In this document: positions 44,521-53,064 of the stretch, one piece after another
Layout: every line of letters begins with the position of its first letter
Numbering within the stretch: position 1 is the stretch's first letter
Source of the DNA: DATDDB01 sp035260545
Lineage (GTDB): Bacteria; Pseudomonadota; Gammaproteobacteria; Burkholderiales; Gallionellaceae
DNA length: 64,000 bases
Assembly (NCBI GenBank): GCA_035260545.1
Contig: DATFUZ010000054.1
Span: forward strand, 16,654 to 80,653
Reading direction: 5' to 3'
The notes under the pieces: model-generated
Databases searched by the model: none
What the model was told of the DNA's origin: nothing
What the model saw: only the letters and a program-made list of their open reading frames with translations
Program-made: the position numbers and the translations under genes

Positions 44521-44550
44521 CTTTTTCGCGGGAAAGGCTGTAAAGTAAAT

Positions 44551-44847
44551 TCAGGTAAGCATGTCCGAGGCATCATGATGCCCCACCATCAAGGCAACCG
44601 ATTGTCTACTGGGTGCGGGACATTCCATAGGCGACCAATACCGCGAAAGCAGCAGGAAAAAAATTTCAGCCGCTCGCGGTGAAAAATAGAAAACATGATT
44701 TCCACCCGCCGTGTCCTTGCTGCCGAACATCGCCGCATCTTTTGGCGCATGTGCCGTCACCCAGACGGCTTTGAACTGCTCCGCCAATCTTTGATCTTGG
44801 CCACGAATTATGTCTGCCGACGAAAATCTGACCATAACCCATGACAT
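44551..44847 (-). CDS. Small hypothetical protein in the element cargo
   Basis: The 98-residue soluble product starts MSWVMVRFSSADIIRGQDQR and contains a GNHVFYFSPRAAEIFFLLLSRY segment followed by CPAPS. AGGAGGG lies six bases before the ATG. It lies between the HNH gene and a lipoprotein gene, all leftward. The family is unrecognised. Confidence 0.65.
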   Translation of the reverse strand: MSWVMVRFSSADIIRGQDQRLAEQFKAVWVTAHAPKDAAMFGSKDTAGGNHVFYFSPRAAEIFFLLLSRYWSPMECPAPSRQSVALMVGHHDASDMLT

Positions 44848-44892
44848 GATATTCCCTCCTGACAAAACGAATGCTTCGAGCGCACGGTGGCG

Positions 44893-45228
44893 TTATTCGT
44901 TAGCCTTTGCTCTGCAGCCGTTGCCTTGCCACCGCCAATTTGTGACGACCCCATTAGTCAACATAAACGTGGTGATACATGAGACCGGAATCATCATGCC
45001 GTTTAAAAACACTGCTCCCCTAGTGCCGCCGAACGTCAATAATTTGCTCCCACTATCCGTTATGTAAGTACTGACAGGTGGCCCCCATGCTGCAACCAGT
45101 TGGTCCTCCGAAGAGCCAACCCATTTTTGCAGCATTCTTTCATAGTTAGCAGTCGTAGGCTCGCCCGTTGTAGCGCAGGCCGTTAGCAGTAGCACGAAAA
45201 AAAGCGCAATTAATCGTTTGGCGCGCAT
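44893..45228 (-). CDS. Putative lipoprotein
   Basis: The 111-residue product has a lipoprotein signal with lipobox LLTAC (Cys near residue 18), then a small domain (YERMLQKWVGSSEDQLVAAWGPP; FLNGMMIPVSCITTFMLTNG) like SmpA/OmlA-type envelope lipoproteins. GGAGGAG lies before the ATG. Acylation would anchor it to a membrane. Confidence 0.78.
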   Translation of the reverse strand: MRAKRLIALFFVLLLTACATTGEPTTANYERMLQKWVGSSEDQLVAAWGPPVSTYITDSGSKLLTFGGTRGAVFLNGMMIPVSCITTFMLTNGVVTNWRWQGNGCRAKANE

Positions 45229-45492
45229 AATTTTGCTCCTCCGCGACTTTGAGTGAACCCCTGCTATTCTTTAGCCATGTTACACCGTCTGGAGTGGGGT
45301 TGTGCGCCGTTCCTTTTCGTCACCGATGGCGGGAAAGAAACAAATTGCCGGACATGGAACGCTCTAGCAGTTTTCCGCCACTTCCGTCAGTCGCACCCAT
45401 CATGGCATGATAACCGGGCTGTCCCCAATGGCCCCAATCAGACTGCGAAACATGCGCGCGAAAAAGAATATCAGCGCGTCTTCTTATCCCCG

Positions 45493-46119
45493 TTAGACTA
45501 CCTTATATACCGCGTACAGTATGGGAAACGACAGAACCATGTAAGGCACGATCCAATCAGTAAAGATAGTTGTATTCACAATCGCATCCGTCCATCCTCT
45601 TATGCGAAGCCAAAATAGAGGCATCCCGGCAAGACGGACGATGTATTCCGATCCGTTGGCAGGCAAAGAATTCGGGTTTTCCCGATGGTGATCGAGTCGG
45701 AACCTGATGTCATTATTACTGAATCGAAAACGATGCTCCATAATGCCAAATAGCGTAAACCCGAAATTCCTATTTCCATCTCTATCGAACATTGGAACAA
45801 CCAAATTCGGGTTCTCGCGTTTCCACTGGGTGAGTATCAACGGCTCCGCATGTCGCTGCATGTACAGTCCGACGGCTTGGCCTAGCCGACCGTGATACTC
45901 GCGGGAATATTGATAATACCGAATCGCCCAATATATGGTGGCGATCCATAGCAGTGCTGTGATTGCGTGTGGATTGTTAATAAGAAGTTTCGTGCCGAAG
46001 ACATTAATCTCTGTGACTTTCAGGCCGGAAATTTCCGAGAAGAGAAGGAGGAGGCTCACAACCATCAGGTTGCGCCGTTGCCGAACGAAGGCCGAATTAT
46101 TGTTCTGTTGGTCATCCAT
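45493..46119 (-). CDS. Membrane protein of the element cargo
   Basis: The 208-residue protein has hydrophobic helices near residues 17-35, 48-66 and 185-206, with a soluble middle (HRFRFSNNDIRFRLDHHRENP). The layout could place the central domain in the cytoplasm. No strong ribosome site is seen before the ATG at 46119. The role is unknown; membrane cargo proteins often accompany defence modules. The 264-base gap before it holds no supported gene. Confidence 0.6.
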   Translation of the reverse strand: MDDQQNNNSAFVRQRRNLMVVSLLLLFSEISGLKVTEINVFGTKLLINNPHAITALLWIATIYWAIRYYQYSREYHGRLGQAVGLYMQRHAEPLILTQWKRENPNLVVPMFDRDGNRNFGFTLFGIMEHRFRFSNNDIRFRLDHHRENPNSLPANGSEYIVRLAGMPLFWLRIRGWTDAIVNTTIFTDWIVPYMVLSFPILYAVYKVV

Positions 46120-46386
46120 TTTTGAATACTAGCCGTTCCCTAAAAACCCAGTCAAATGCACGATAAACTTCTGCCGCAGAAAATGGCATGATTCGCCTTC
46201 AACGCGTCCAGTTCCCAACTGCGTTTCCGCCCAATCGACGCAGATATTGGGCATATGGTGAACCGGTGGAGTTGGCCAGATTGCCTCCATAAATTTGTCA
46301 AAAATTTCTGGCCACTGCGAGGGAGGGCAAATGCCTGGCGGGCCGCACGAAGAACGAACTCAAGAAGAGGGATAAAAGGGAAGATG

Positions 46387-46638
46387 CTAATCGGTAAGCC
46401 TACGGGATGTGAGGCGAATATTTTTCCCGTACCAGTTTCGAGGTATGCCGCACATTAGAAAAATCGAAATGTACAAAACGAAAGTGTAAGGCTGCGCCAC
46501 GTAGCCATCTTCTGGATCAACTTGTGACAGCGACAAACCGGCCATGTACCAAATGCAGATATAGGACAAAAGAACCTTTAGGGAGAATCCGATCAGCCGG
46601 GAAATTGGTGCTTTCGTTTTTCGGATTTTGAAATTCAT
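46387..46638 (-). CDS. Small membrane protein
   Basis: The 83-residue product has two hydrophobic helices (about residues 14-36 and 50-66) and basic ends. AATGAGG precedes the ATG at 46638. The longer frame upstream is rejected since it spans the 19-bp repeat and lacks coding character. Confidence 0.55.
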   Translation of the reverse strand: MNFKIRKTKAPISRLIGFSLKVLLSYICIWYMAGLSLSQVDPEDGYVAQPYTFVLYISIFLMCGIPRNWYGKNIRLTSRRLTD

Positions 46639-47058
46639 TTTTGCCTCATTACTGGAGCGCGCGTATAGGAGGGGAAATAAGAGCGCGGCGCATTGGCATT
46701 CGCCAAAAAATTGCAGCGGCCAGCGACAGCATACCAGAAGTAAAGAGAGATGCGGAAACGCTGGGGCGGGCTTATCCCAGTCTGAGAAAAGAATGCTTAT
46801 TTTGGGTTTCCTCCGGAAAGCGGCCTGGATTATAGCTAAGCATCCTTGCCGTGATCTGCAACCGGTCAGCACACTGATGGCGAGGTAGAATCGGTCTGTC
46901 TGCCATCCCAAAATAGCCGATTTTCCCGGCCCATTCTTTTCCGGCAATTTTCCGTACGTCATTCGCGTCTAGGCCGTCGCAATAGTGGCTTGCTAATCCT
47001 TGCGTTAGCCGCTGCGACTCAGCCCTTGCGCGCTTACTTCCACTCAGTAAACAGCGTT
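46639..47058. other. Gap between cargo and core of the element
   Basis: About 420 bases without a supported gene. It marks the shift from AT-richer cargo to GC-richer core genes and contains the inverted copy of the 19-bp motif at 46935-46953. Confidence 0.45.
46935..46953 (-). repeat. 19-bp element motif, copy 2 (inverted)
   Basis: This is an exact inverted match of 42484-42502. Its position at the cargo/core border could mark an older end of the core element. Confidence 0.6.
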
Positions 47059-47466
47059 TCAGCCTTCGTTTTCCCAGTCCGGAATCTCCGGATTCGCGAC
47101 GATCCGCAACAGGTTGTCGGCCTTCCATTCCGCCAATCCCGCCTGCACCAGTTCGCCGAAGATGCGCCTAGCACGGACCAGGGCGGCCCCACGCACAGCG
47201 CAAGAGCGCACAAGGTCTTGGGGCGTGGCTTGCTGCTCCGGGAGCCTGTGCAGCCATCTGAAGGCCAGCAAGGCATCACGGCTCAGGGTGCTGAGTATCT
47301 CCGCCTGGCGCACCGACATTGCGGGGATGCGGGCCGCTGCGAGTTCCACAGGGTCCACCAACTGCCCGCGATGATTGAACAGCCGACCACCCTGCTCAAA
47401 GGCGACGCCAGGCAGGCCATAGATGTAGCCGTGTGGCCGCTGCGGATCGAATGTCTTGCCGTCCAT
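47059..47466 (-). CDS. Element protein, unknown
   Basis: The 135-residue soluble product has a helical wHTH-like C-terminal half (RRIFGELVQAGLAEWKADNLLRIV). GAGAGG lies seven bases before the ATG. It is the last gene of the leftward core operon. A regulatory or packaging role is possible but unproven. Confidence 0.65.
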   Translation of the reverse strand: MDGKTFDPQRPHGYIYGLPGVAFEQGGRLFNHRGQLVDPVELAAARIPAMSVRQAEILSTLSRDALLAFRWLHRLPEQQATPQDLVRSCAVRGAALVRARRIFGELVQAGLAEWKADNLLRIVANPEIPDWENEG

Positions 47467-47476
47467 TTCGCACCTC

Positions 47477-48100
47477 TCAGGTGTACTTCGGTTCTAACGG
47501 GACGCCGTGCCCGATGGATTTATCCCGGTACGGTTCAAGCTTGTCCGCGGGTTCAGGCGAATGCGGGAAGAGGTTAATCCCGCCAGAGTCCTCGATGATT
47601 TGTTCGTCGCGTTCTGGTGGCCGGTTTTTCCTGCGATTTTTGAATGCGCTTTTCTTGGCAGCAGGCGCAGGCAATGCAGGCCGCGTCTCCTCAGTGCCGC
47701 GAATAAAGGGTTTCAACTCCGAAGCCGTCGGGAACATCAGCGGCACAGTCTCGGGAGCGGTAGCGACGGCCACTGCGCTCAATCTGGGTTTCAAATAGGG
47801 GAGCACAAGGGCAGAGGCCTGCATGCGGACACCGAGCGGCAGCTTGTCGTTCTGTGCTACGCCGATCAAATACGTCAGCGGATCGGGCGGAATGCCTGTG
47901 TCCAGTTCTTTGATTTCCGGTTTTGTTTTTTTGGTTTTTTGGATTTGGGCTTCAATCTTGCGCGCTCCGAGTGCGATTGTGGTGCTGCCGCGCGGTCTGC
48001 CGCTTCCAGGACGGGGACCGCCACGGCGCTCGATTTTATGGGGTCGGCCTGCGCCAGGCCTCGGTCCGCCCCAGTTACTGCCTTTTTTCGCCTTGCTCAT
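47477..48100 (-). CDS. Small-terminase-like protein with GPRPGAGRP motif
   Basis: The 207-residue protein starts with two AT-hook-like repeats (GGPRPGAGRP and GGPRPGSGRP, about residues 11-35) and a helical domain that resembles phage terminase small subunits (DPLTYLIGVAQNDKLPLGVRMQASALVLPYLKPR). Small terminases choose DNA for packaging; satellites can carry their own to redirect a helper phage. Its start overlaps the previous stop (ATGA). No large terminase is present in the window. Confidence 0.72.
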   Translation of the reverse strand: MSKAKKGSNWGGPRPGAGRPHKIERRGGPRPGSGRPRGSTTIALGARKIEAQIQKTKKTKPEIKELDTGIPPDPLTYLIGVAQNDKLPLGVRMQASALVLPYLKPRLSAVAVATAPETVPLMFPTASELKPFIRGTEETRPALPAPAAKKSAFKNRRKNRPPERDEQIIEDSGGINLFPHSPEPADKLEPYRDKSIGHGVPLEPKYT

Positions 48101-48360
48101 TTTCTCGGACCTCCATCTTCGTGTTCTCCCAGCCTGTAACCGCCAGCTACTGCGCGTCGGTAATCTTCGATTGCAGCCAGCACCGCATCGTCCGGTCTAA
48201 GTCCTCTCCGTACGCTGTCCAGCCCGGCCAATATCGTCCGTTCTGGCACGGTCAAAGGGGGCTGTGCTACACCGTGCCTGCCGTTGAGTCTCTGCACCAC
48301 ATGCGCAACAGCCTCGCACAGCAGCCTGTGTTCGAGCGTCGGCGGTGAAGCGTGGAACAT
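48097..48360 (-). CDS. Element protein, unknown
   Basis: The 87-residue product is mainly helical (LLCEAVAHVVQRLNG; ERTILAGLDSVRRGL). It overlaps the following gene by four bases and follows the upstream gene after one base, so it is coupled in the core operon. No motif is recognised. Confidence 0.6.
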   Translation of the reverse strand: MFHASPPTLEHRLLCEAVAHVVQRLNGRHGVAQPPLTVPERTILAGLDSVRRGLRPDDAVLAAIEDYRRAVAGGYRLGEHEDGGPRK

Positions 48361-48361
48361 G

Positions 48362-48679
48362 TCAACGATTCCTGCTCCGCGCCATCCAGGCTATCGTGGC
48401 GCTCGGGTCATCTTCCATCCAGTCCGGCGGCGGCTCCACGGCATTCTGCTCCGTCGAAGAACCGCCACCCCGGCCCCAATGCCATTCGACAAGCCCGCGT
48501 CTGCGCTCCGCCACAACCTGCCCGCCGCTTTCAATGAAGACCTCCCGCAACAGGTCGATGTTCTCCAGTCCGGCCTCCATCGCCGCCTGCGCCACCTGCC
48601 AGTTCAGGGCACTGCTGCGCTCACGGTAAAAATCGTTGATGAACGCCAGCAGGTTTCCACGGGTGCAGTTCATCGCCAT
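48362..48679 (-). CDS. Element protein, unknown
   Basis: The 105-residue product has a helical N-terminal half and a Gly/Glu/Pro-rich C-terminal half with several Trp residues (VEWHWGRGGG; PPDWMEDD). A GAG box lies before the ATG at 48679; its beginning overlaps the previous gene. No known family. Confidence 0.6.
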   Translation of the reverse strand: MAMNCTRGNLLAFINDFYRERSSALNWQVAQAAMEAGLENIDLLREVFIESGGQVVAERRRGLVEWHWGRGGGSSTEQNAVEPPPDWMEDDPSATIAWMARSRNR

Positions 48680-49086
48680 TGATACTCGGGATCGTCCAGG
48701 TCGCGGCCATTTGCACGGGATTGGCGCATTTCCTCGATGACGCGCGAGGCATCAAGTTCGGATTCGTCCGTCGCAGGATTGACGCCATGGCGCTCGCACC
48801 ATTCCGTGATCCTCTCCGCAATGTCGGAATATCGTTCCGCATACGGCCGGCGATCACCGGCTGCCGTCATGTTGGTATCCATCTGCGCAGCGGCTGCGAA
48901 CAAAATGGGGTCAACGGCGATGCCGGGATTGGATTCAGCGAACTGCCTTACCGCAAAATTGTAGGCGACGCTGTCATGGGCAGCCCCTCCGCTGTTTCCC
49001 GTGAATTCCCGAATTGCTTCGACTGCCTCTTCCTCGGAACCCATCTGGATCGCACGGATCAGTTCGCGTTCTCTCTGGTTTGCCAT
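48670..49086 (-). CDS. Element protein, unknown, acidic
   Basis: The 138-residue product is acidic and helical (MANQRERELIRAIQMGSEEEAVEAI; ERYSDIAERITEWCERHG). AGGAG precedes the ATG. Its end overlaps the next gene by ten bases. The sequence gives no functional clue beyond its location between the replication gene and the terminase-like gene. Confidence 0.62.
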   Translation of the reverse strand: MANQRERELIRAIQMGSEEEAVEAIREFTGNSGGAAHDSVAYNFAVRQFAESNPGIAVDPILFAAAAQMDTNMTAAGDRRPYAERYSDIAERITEWCERHGVNPATDESELDASRVIEEMRQSRANGRDLDDPEYQWR

Positions 49087-49140
49087 GATTGTTCTCCTAA
49101 AATGCGGTGAAATGGACGGTCACCACTTGCCGTTTTTTTT

Positions 49141-49602
49141 TTAGACTTTCCGTGCAGTAAAGTACGTGCGCGCGTCCGGATCCTCTTCACACCGAGTGAG
49201 TACATCCGCAATTACCGTTTGATCCATCTCGCCGATGAGCGCCAGCCACGCACGCACCGTACTTATCTCGTCGCGCCTCATGGGGGCCGCAGGCGCGCGC
49301 ACAGCCGGGACGAAGGGTTCTACAGCGTCCGCATTGGGATGGCACGCCAGAACCTCGCCACGGGTCGCCTCAGGGCAATATGCGATTTCCGCCGTGCGCC
49401 CATCCGGGTAATGCAGCCGCCACCAGCGCGAAGTAGTGCCGCCTTTCAGCAGGTCGATAATCTCCGGCTTGTGCTCGCGCAGCAGGGGCAGCCAGCGATC
49501 CACTGCGGCGTTGTCCCCGCTGACGGTAACTTTCCCGGTGCGGGACATTGTCAGCGTTACGCCGTCCGCCTGCGCTTGCTGAATCACTACGTGGGCATTC
49601 AC
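49141..49602 (-). CDS. TubC-docking-like element protein
   Basis: The 153-residue product begins with an N-terminal segment (LTMSRTGKVTVSGDNAAVDRW, then LLREHKPEIIDLLKGG) typical of TubC N-terminal docking-like modules often found beside phage and satellite primases. A second domain follows with Trp-rich (RWWRLHYPDG) and helical regions. The start is GTG overlapping the primase stop. It probably acts with the primase-helicase, which is inference from position. Confidence 0.7.
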   Translation of the reverse strand: MNAHVVIQQAQADGVTLTMSRTGKVTVSGDNAAVDRWLPLLREHKPEIIDLLKGGTTSRWWRLHYPDGRTAEIAYCPEATRGEVLACHPNADAVEPFVPAVRAPAAPMRRDEISTVRAWLALIGEMDQTVIADVLTRCEEDPDARTYFTARKV

Positions 49603-51824
49603 AATTCGACCCCCCTTTCGTCGTCTGCGCTGTCAGATGCGTTTTCCACTTCTTCATGGGGAAGAGCGCCAAAATCGCCCAAGGTTGCCAACTTTTTTTC
49701 TTGGCGGTCTTCGGTATTTTTGGCGTCCTTCGTCGTTTCATTTCCATCTCCATCTTCCGGTTTTTCGTCTCGAAGAGCGCCAAAATTCCCGAAGGCTGCC
49801 AAACTCTGGGAGTGGCACTCTTCGTGGTTTTTGGCGTTCTTCGCCAGCCGCCACACCCAACCCCCTCTCATTCCTTCTTTCACTGCGGCCACATTGAGCA
49901 CCTTCTGTGCGCGTTGGATGGTGCGCCAACTATGGCCAGCGCCGTCCGCGTCTGCCCGAATGGTTTTCACGGGCAACGGGCCATCGATGAGCAGACTGCG
50001 TAGAAAATCGACCGCATCATCCAGCGCGCTGGATTCATCGTCCGGCTGCTCCGCGATCTTCAGCAATTCGCGCGCAGTTCCGGCTATTGCTTCGCCCCAC
50101 TTGATGCGGGACACCACCACCCCAGGATGGGCCGCGAGTTCTGACGTGGCGAGGCTATACACGAAGCCGCCATCATCCGGCCCAATGTTTGACTTAGCGC
50201 GCATGAGAAATCGCATGCCATCGTCGGAGTTTTGGTCGCGTCCAACTACCCACACAATGCGTGCCAATGCGGCAAACGCGAGCGAGCCGGAAACGCGTTC
50301 CACTGGGTCACGTCCCGCGCTGGCCTTGGTGAAGTGGTGAACCCCGAGCAAAGCCGCGTGCGTAGAGGCAGCGAGGTTTACGAGAGGCTGAAGATCACGG
50401 CGGGTTTCGCTGTTTTTGTGGGAGTCCCCTGCGACAGCGGCTACCAACGGGTCAATCACCAGCAGCACCACGTCGCCGATCTCGCGGATACGGTGTTCCA
50501 ACAAGGCCACGTGCTCCGCGTCCGACGGGTCGAACGCCATCCGCTTTCTGTCCGCGTCGAAATGCGCGTCCACAAAATGCAGGCGCGAGGCGTCGCCCCC
50601 AGCGGCCAGAAAGCGCGGCAACCATGTGTCCGCAGGGTCATCTTCCAGGGTGATTACCACCACATTTCCCAGGGGCGCGCGCCTGCCATCGGGGAAGGTA
50701 CCTCCCACCGTGCACGTCGCGGCTATGTAATTGGTGATTGTTGACTTCCCTTCGCCAGCCTTGCCCGCGACGATGTGAAGCTTTGCCCGCGCCAGCCAGC
50801 CCAGCCATAGCCAGCAAATGGGCGAGATTTTAATTTGATCGCCGCGCGTCAATGCAACTAAAGATTCTGCGCCGCGCATCGCAGCATTAACGCGCGACGC
50901 AACGACTTCGGTCTTATCCGATGTTGCCGTTACGGCATTGTGAATCGCGCGCGTGATGGCTTCCGGCCCGCGCAGAGCGGCAAGGTCATTAAAGTCGGTC
51001 GCGCCGTCGGGGCGATTGTCGCCGAAGTCGGGGACAGCTAGCTTGCCGCCAACTGCCTGGGCCGCTTCCTTGGCCTTGGTCAGTCCGGGATTGCCTGGCG
51101 TGCGGGCGTCGTCGTCTGCGCAGAGGATGATCTCCGCCTGCGGATCGCGTCTGCGCATCAGTTCGGCAACCGCTTTCAAATTTCCTGAAAAAAATGCGCA
51201 AACCGCGTAGGAATTTGTGGCGGCGTAAATGCTGGCACCGGTTGCAAACCCTTCACATATCAGCACGCTGCCGCCTGGCGCTCCGATGGCGAAAAAACCG
51301 CCAGCAACACGGCCATTCGGCAGGAACCGCTTCTCGCCTGTGGGCGAAATCGTTTGAACGGACGTAATTGCGCCGCGGCCATCGTTTACGGGGATCACCA
51401 AGTCGCCTGCTGCATTTTGCAACGCGCCGGATGGCGGGATATTCTTGCGCATCACGTACGGATGCGACTCGAACGCCGGAAAAGCGCCTGCGCAAATGGC
51501 CTGCGCGCGTGCTGCGGCTTGCGCTTGCTGCGCTTCGCGCTCGCGGTCGGCTTCAGCTTTAGCTTCGCCGATGCGACGGTTGAACGCTTCGCGTTCCGCT
51601 GCGGAAAATGGATGCGTGCGTTTCGCTTGCCAAGTCTCCGAAATTCCGGAGGCAAAATCACCATACACGCCGCCCAAACCATCGGCGAACAGGCGGCAAT
51701 AGCCCGAAGTATTTGCGCCCGTTTTGCCGATTCCGGGAAAGCGGTGGAATTTCCCCGCTTCAATCCTTTGCGGCGGTTCCATGCCCGTAGCAGCGATGGC
51801 GGCGCGAAATTCGTCGTAGCTCAT
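49599..51824 (-). CDS. Primase-helicase (Toprim plus RecA-like ATPase)
   Basis: The 741-residue protein has an N-terminal primase-associated region, a Toprim domain (E191 in LICEGFATG; D237-D239), a RecA/DnaB-like ATPase with Walker A AGKAGEGKST (about 353-362) and Walker B VLLVIDPL (453-460), and a C-terminal tail with two repeats (SLAAFGNFGAL; KLATLGDFGAL). It should prime and unwind the element's own DNA for replication. The ATGA overlap with the preceding HTH gene implies coupling. Similar genes are standard in phage satellites. Confidence 0.9.
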   Translation of the reverse strand: MSYDEFRAAIAATGMEPPQRIEAGKFHRFPGIGKTGANTSGYCRLFADGLGGVYGDFASGISETWQAKRTHPFSAAEREAFNRRIGEAKAEADREREAQQAQAAARAQAICAGAFPAFESHPYVMRKNIPPSGALQNAAGDLVIPVNDGRGAITSVQTISPTGEKRFLPNGRVAGGFFAIGAPGGSVLICEGFATGASIYAATNSYAVCAFFSGNLKAVAELMRRRDPQAEIILCADDDARTPGNPGLTKAKEAAQAVGGKLAVPDFGDNRPDGATDFNDLAALRGPEAITRAIHNAVTATSDKTEVVASRVNAAMRGAESLVALTRGDQIKISPICWLWLGWLARAKLHIVAGKAGEGKSTITNYIAATCTVGGTFPDGRRAPLGNVVVITLEDDPADTWLPRFLAAGGDASRLHFVDAHFDADRKRMAFDPSDAEHVALLEHRIREIGDVVLLVIDPLVAAVAGDSHKNSETRRDLQPLVNLAASTHAALLGVHHFTKASAGRDPVERVSGSLAFAALARIVWVVGRDQNSDDGMRFLMRAKSNIGPDDGGFVYSLATSELAAHPGVVVSRIKWGEAIAGTARELLKIAEQPDDESSALDDAVDFLRSLLIDGPLPVKTIRADADGAGHSWRTIQRAQKVLNVAAVKEGMRGGWVWRLAKNAKNHEECHSQSLAAFGNFGALRDEKPEDGDGNETTKDAKNTEDRQEKKLATLGDFGALPHEEVENASDSADDERGVEL
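49664..49848. repeat. Two direct repeats of about 70 bp in the primase tail
   Basis: The stretches 49666-49735 and 49778-49848 share the blocks AAGAGCGCCAAAAT, AAGG-N-TGCCAA and TTTTTGGCGT-N-CTTCG. They encode the two FGxFGAL repeats. They could be just a protein repeat or an iteron-like origin. Confidence 0.6.
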
Positions 51825-52141
51825 GGCCGCTTCCCATCTTCAACAGCCGCAGCGGCGGTCGAGGTGCGTATGTTCTCTGCGACATAGTTTTCGAGATCCT
51901 GTTTCCGGTAGAAAACCCGCGCCCCGATTTTTACAAAGCGCGGCCCGCTGCCCCGGATGCGCCATATTTCGAGGGTCGTTGGTGACCCGCCGAGGAATGC
52001 CGCTGCATCGCGAGTATTGAGCATGACCTGCGCGGTCTCTGCGGGCTGTGCCTTCAGGCGCTGCAACTCCGGCGCGATCCGCGCGGCGACGCGTTCGGCA
52101 ATAGTGTCCGCAATGCGGTCGATCATGGTTTCGAGGTCCAT
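51821..52141 (-). CDS. HTH_17 / AlpA-like DNA-binding protein
   Basis: The 106-residue protein has an N-terminal helical part and a C-terminal MerR-type winged helix (LNTRDAAAFLGGSPTTLEIW, then RIRGSGPRFVKIG and FYRKQDLENYV), as in excisionase/AlpA regulators. It may control excision or activate the primase operon. An upstream in-frame GTG at 52144 is possible. It lies between the XRE regulator and the primase, overlapping both. Confidence 0.85.
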   Translation of the reverse strand: MDLETMIDRIADTIAERVAARIAPELQRLKAQPAETAQVMLNTRDAAAFLGGSPTTLEIWRIRGSGPRFVKIGARVFYRKQDLENYVAENIRTSTAAAAVEDGKRP

Positions 52142-52359
52142 CACCGGCGCTCCCGTTGGTCGAGCGCTGCGTGCAGCGCGGTGATCTCCTCAGGCTTGAT
52201 CGAAGTGGTGCCCCGCTCCCGCGCGGCGACCCAATCCCGACTCACGCCAGCTAGATTTGCCAACTCGGTCTGCGAGATGCCGCACAAAATGCGACGAAGG
52301 CGAACCGACTCGACGCCGCTAGAGTTGTCCTGCCAAATTTGCAAATTGATGGGTCGCAT
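52141..52359 (-). CDS. XRE-family helix-turn-helix regulator
   Basis: The 72-residue protein contains a lambda-repressor-type HTH (LRRILCGISQTELANLAGVS, then RDWVAARERG). It is a likely switch regulator of the element. It overlaps the HTH_17 gene. The 186 bases upstream (52360-52545) probably hold its promoter. Confidence 0.85.
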   Translation of the reverse strand: MRPINLQIWQDNSSGVESVRLRRILCGISQTELANLAGVSRDWVAARERGTTSIKPEEITALHAALDQRERR

Positions 52360-52545
52360 ATTGCCCGCTCGCTTTCCGGTTGCGAAAGATTCGAGGACAT
52401 CCTACGGCCCACTGTTGCCGAAGGAAAGCGGAACGTACCCAGTCTGCTCGGCAGACCGTGTATTGTGGTGCGACGCGGCGGTAAAACGAGGAAACGGGGC
52501 GCGGAAAATTATGTACGGCCCGAAGGGAAATCTATTGCAGCGGCG

Positions 52546-53064
52546 CTATTTGCCAGACGATTTCGGCAGGTCTTTTAGCCAGTTCCAAACCGTTTCAAGC
52601 TGGATGTGCCTGCATTCTTCCGGGGCTTCACTGAACCAAAAGTGTTTGATCGATGCGTATTTGTGTCCGTTTTTTTCATATGCGGCACGGATGTACTCTT
52701 TGCATTTTCGAGCTTGCGCATGCTTCGCAATGCCGCCATTGCGGGCGATCTCCGTGCCTTTGTTTTCCAATCGCGCAACTTCCCTCTTCGCGGCGGCTAC
52801 GGCCCGCGCTAAATCGCCATTGGCCTCACGATAGGCCTCACCCAGGATGGTCCGGCAGCGTGTGCGCAGTTCCGCGAGGAGTTCGTCCAAACCTGCGGCG
52901 GGGTCGGCTGCTTCGGCGAGGGTATAGGGATCGGACTTCTTCAATGCGACGCGTAACACGAAGGCGAAATCCAAGCCAATCCTGTCCGCGTCAGTGCGAT
53001 ATTTCCGAATCGCATTGTCGTAAAGTTCGCTTACTACCGACTCAAAATCAGGCGGCGTTTGCAT
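52546..53064 (-). CDS. Element protein, unknown, helical
   Basis: The 172-residue product is mostly helical with a basic middle (ARAVAAAKREVARLENKGTE) and aromatic end (SIKHFWFSEAPEE). GGGGAG lies six bases before the ATG at 53064. Its 5' end overlaps the integrase 3' end by 17 bases, so both may be co-expressed. The family is unrecognised. Confidence 0.65.
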   Translation of the reverse strand: MQTPPDFESVVSELYDNAIRKYRTDADRIGLDFAFVLRVALKKSDPYTLAEAADPAAGLDELLAELRTRCRTILGEAYREANGDLARAVAAAKREVARLENKGTEIARNGGIAKHAQARKCKEYIRAAYEKNGHKYASIKHFWFSEAPEECRHIQLETVWNWLKDLPKSSGK

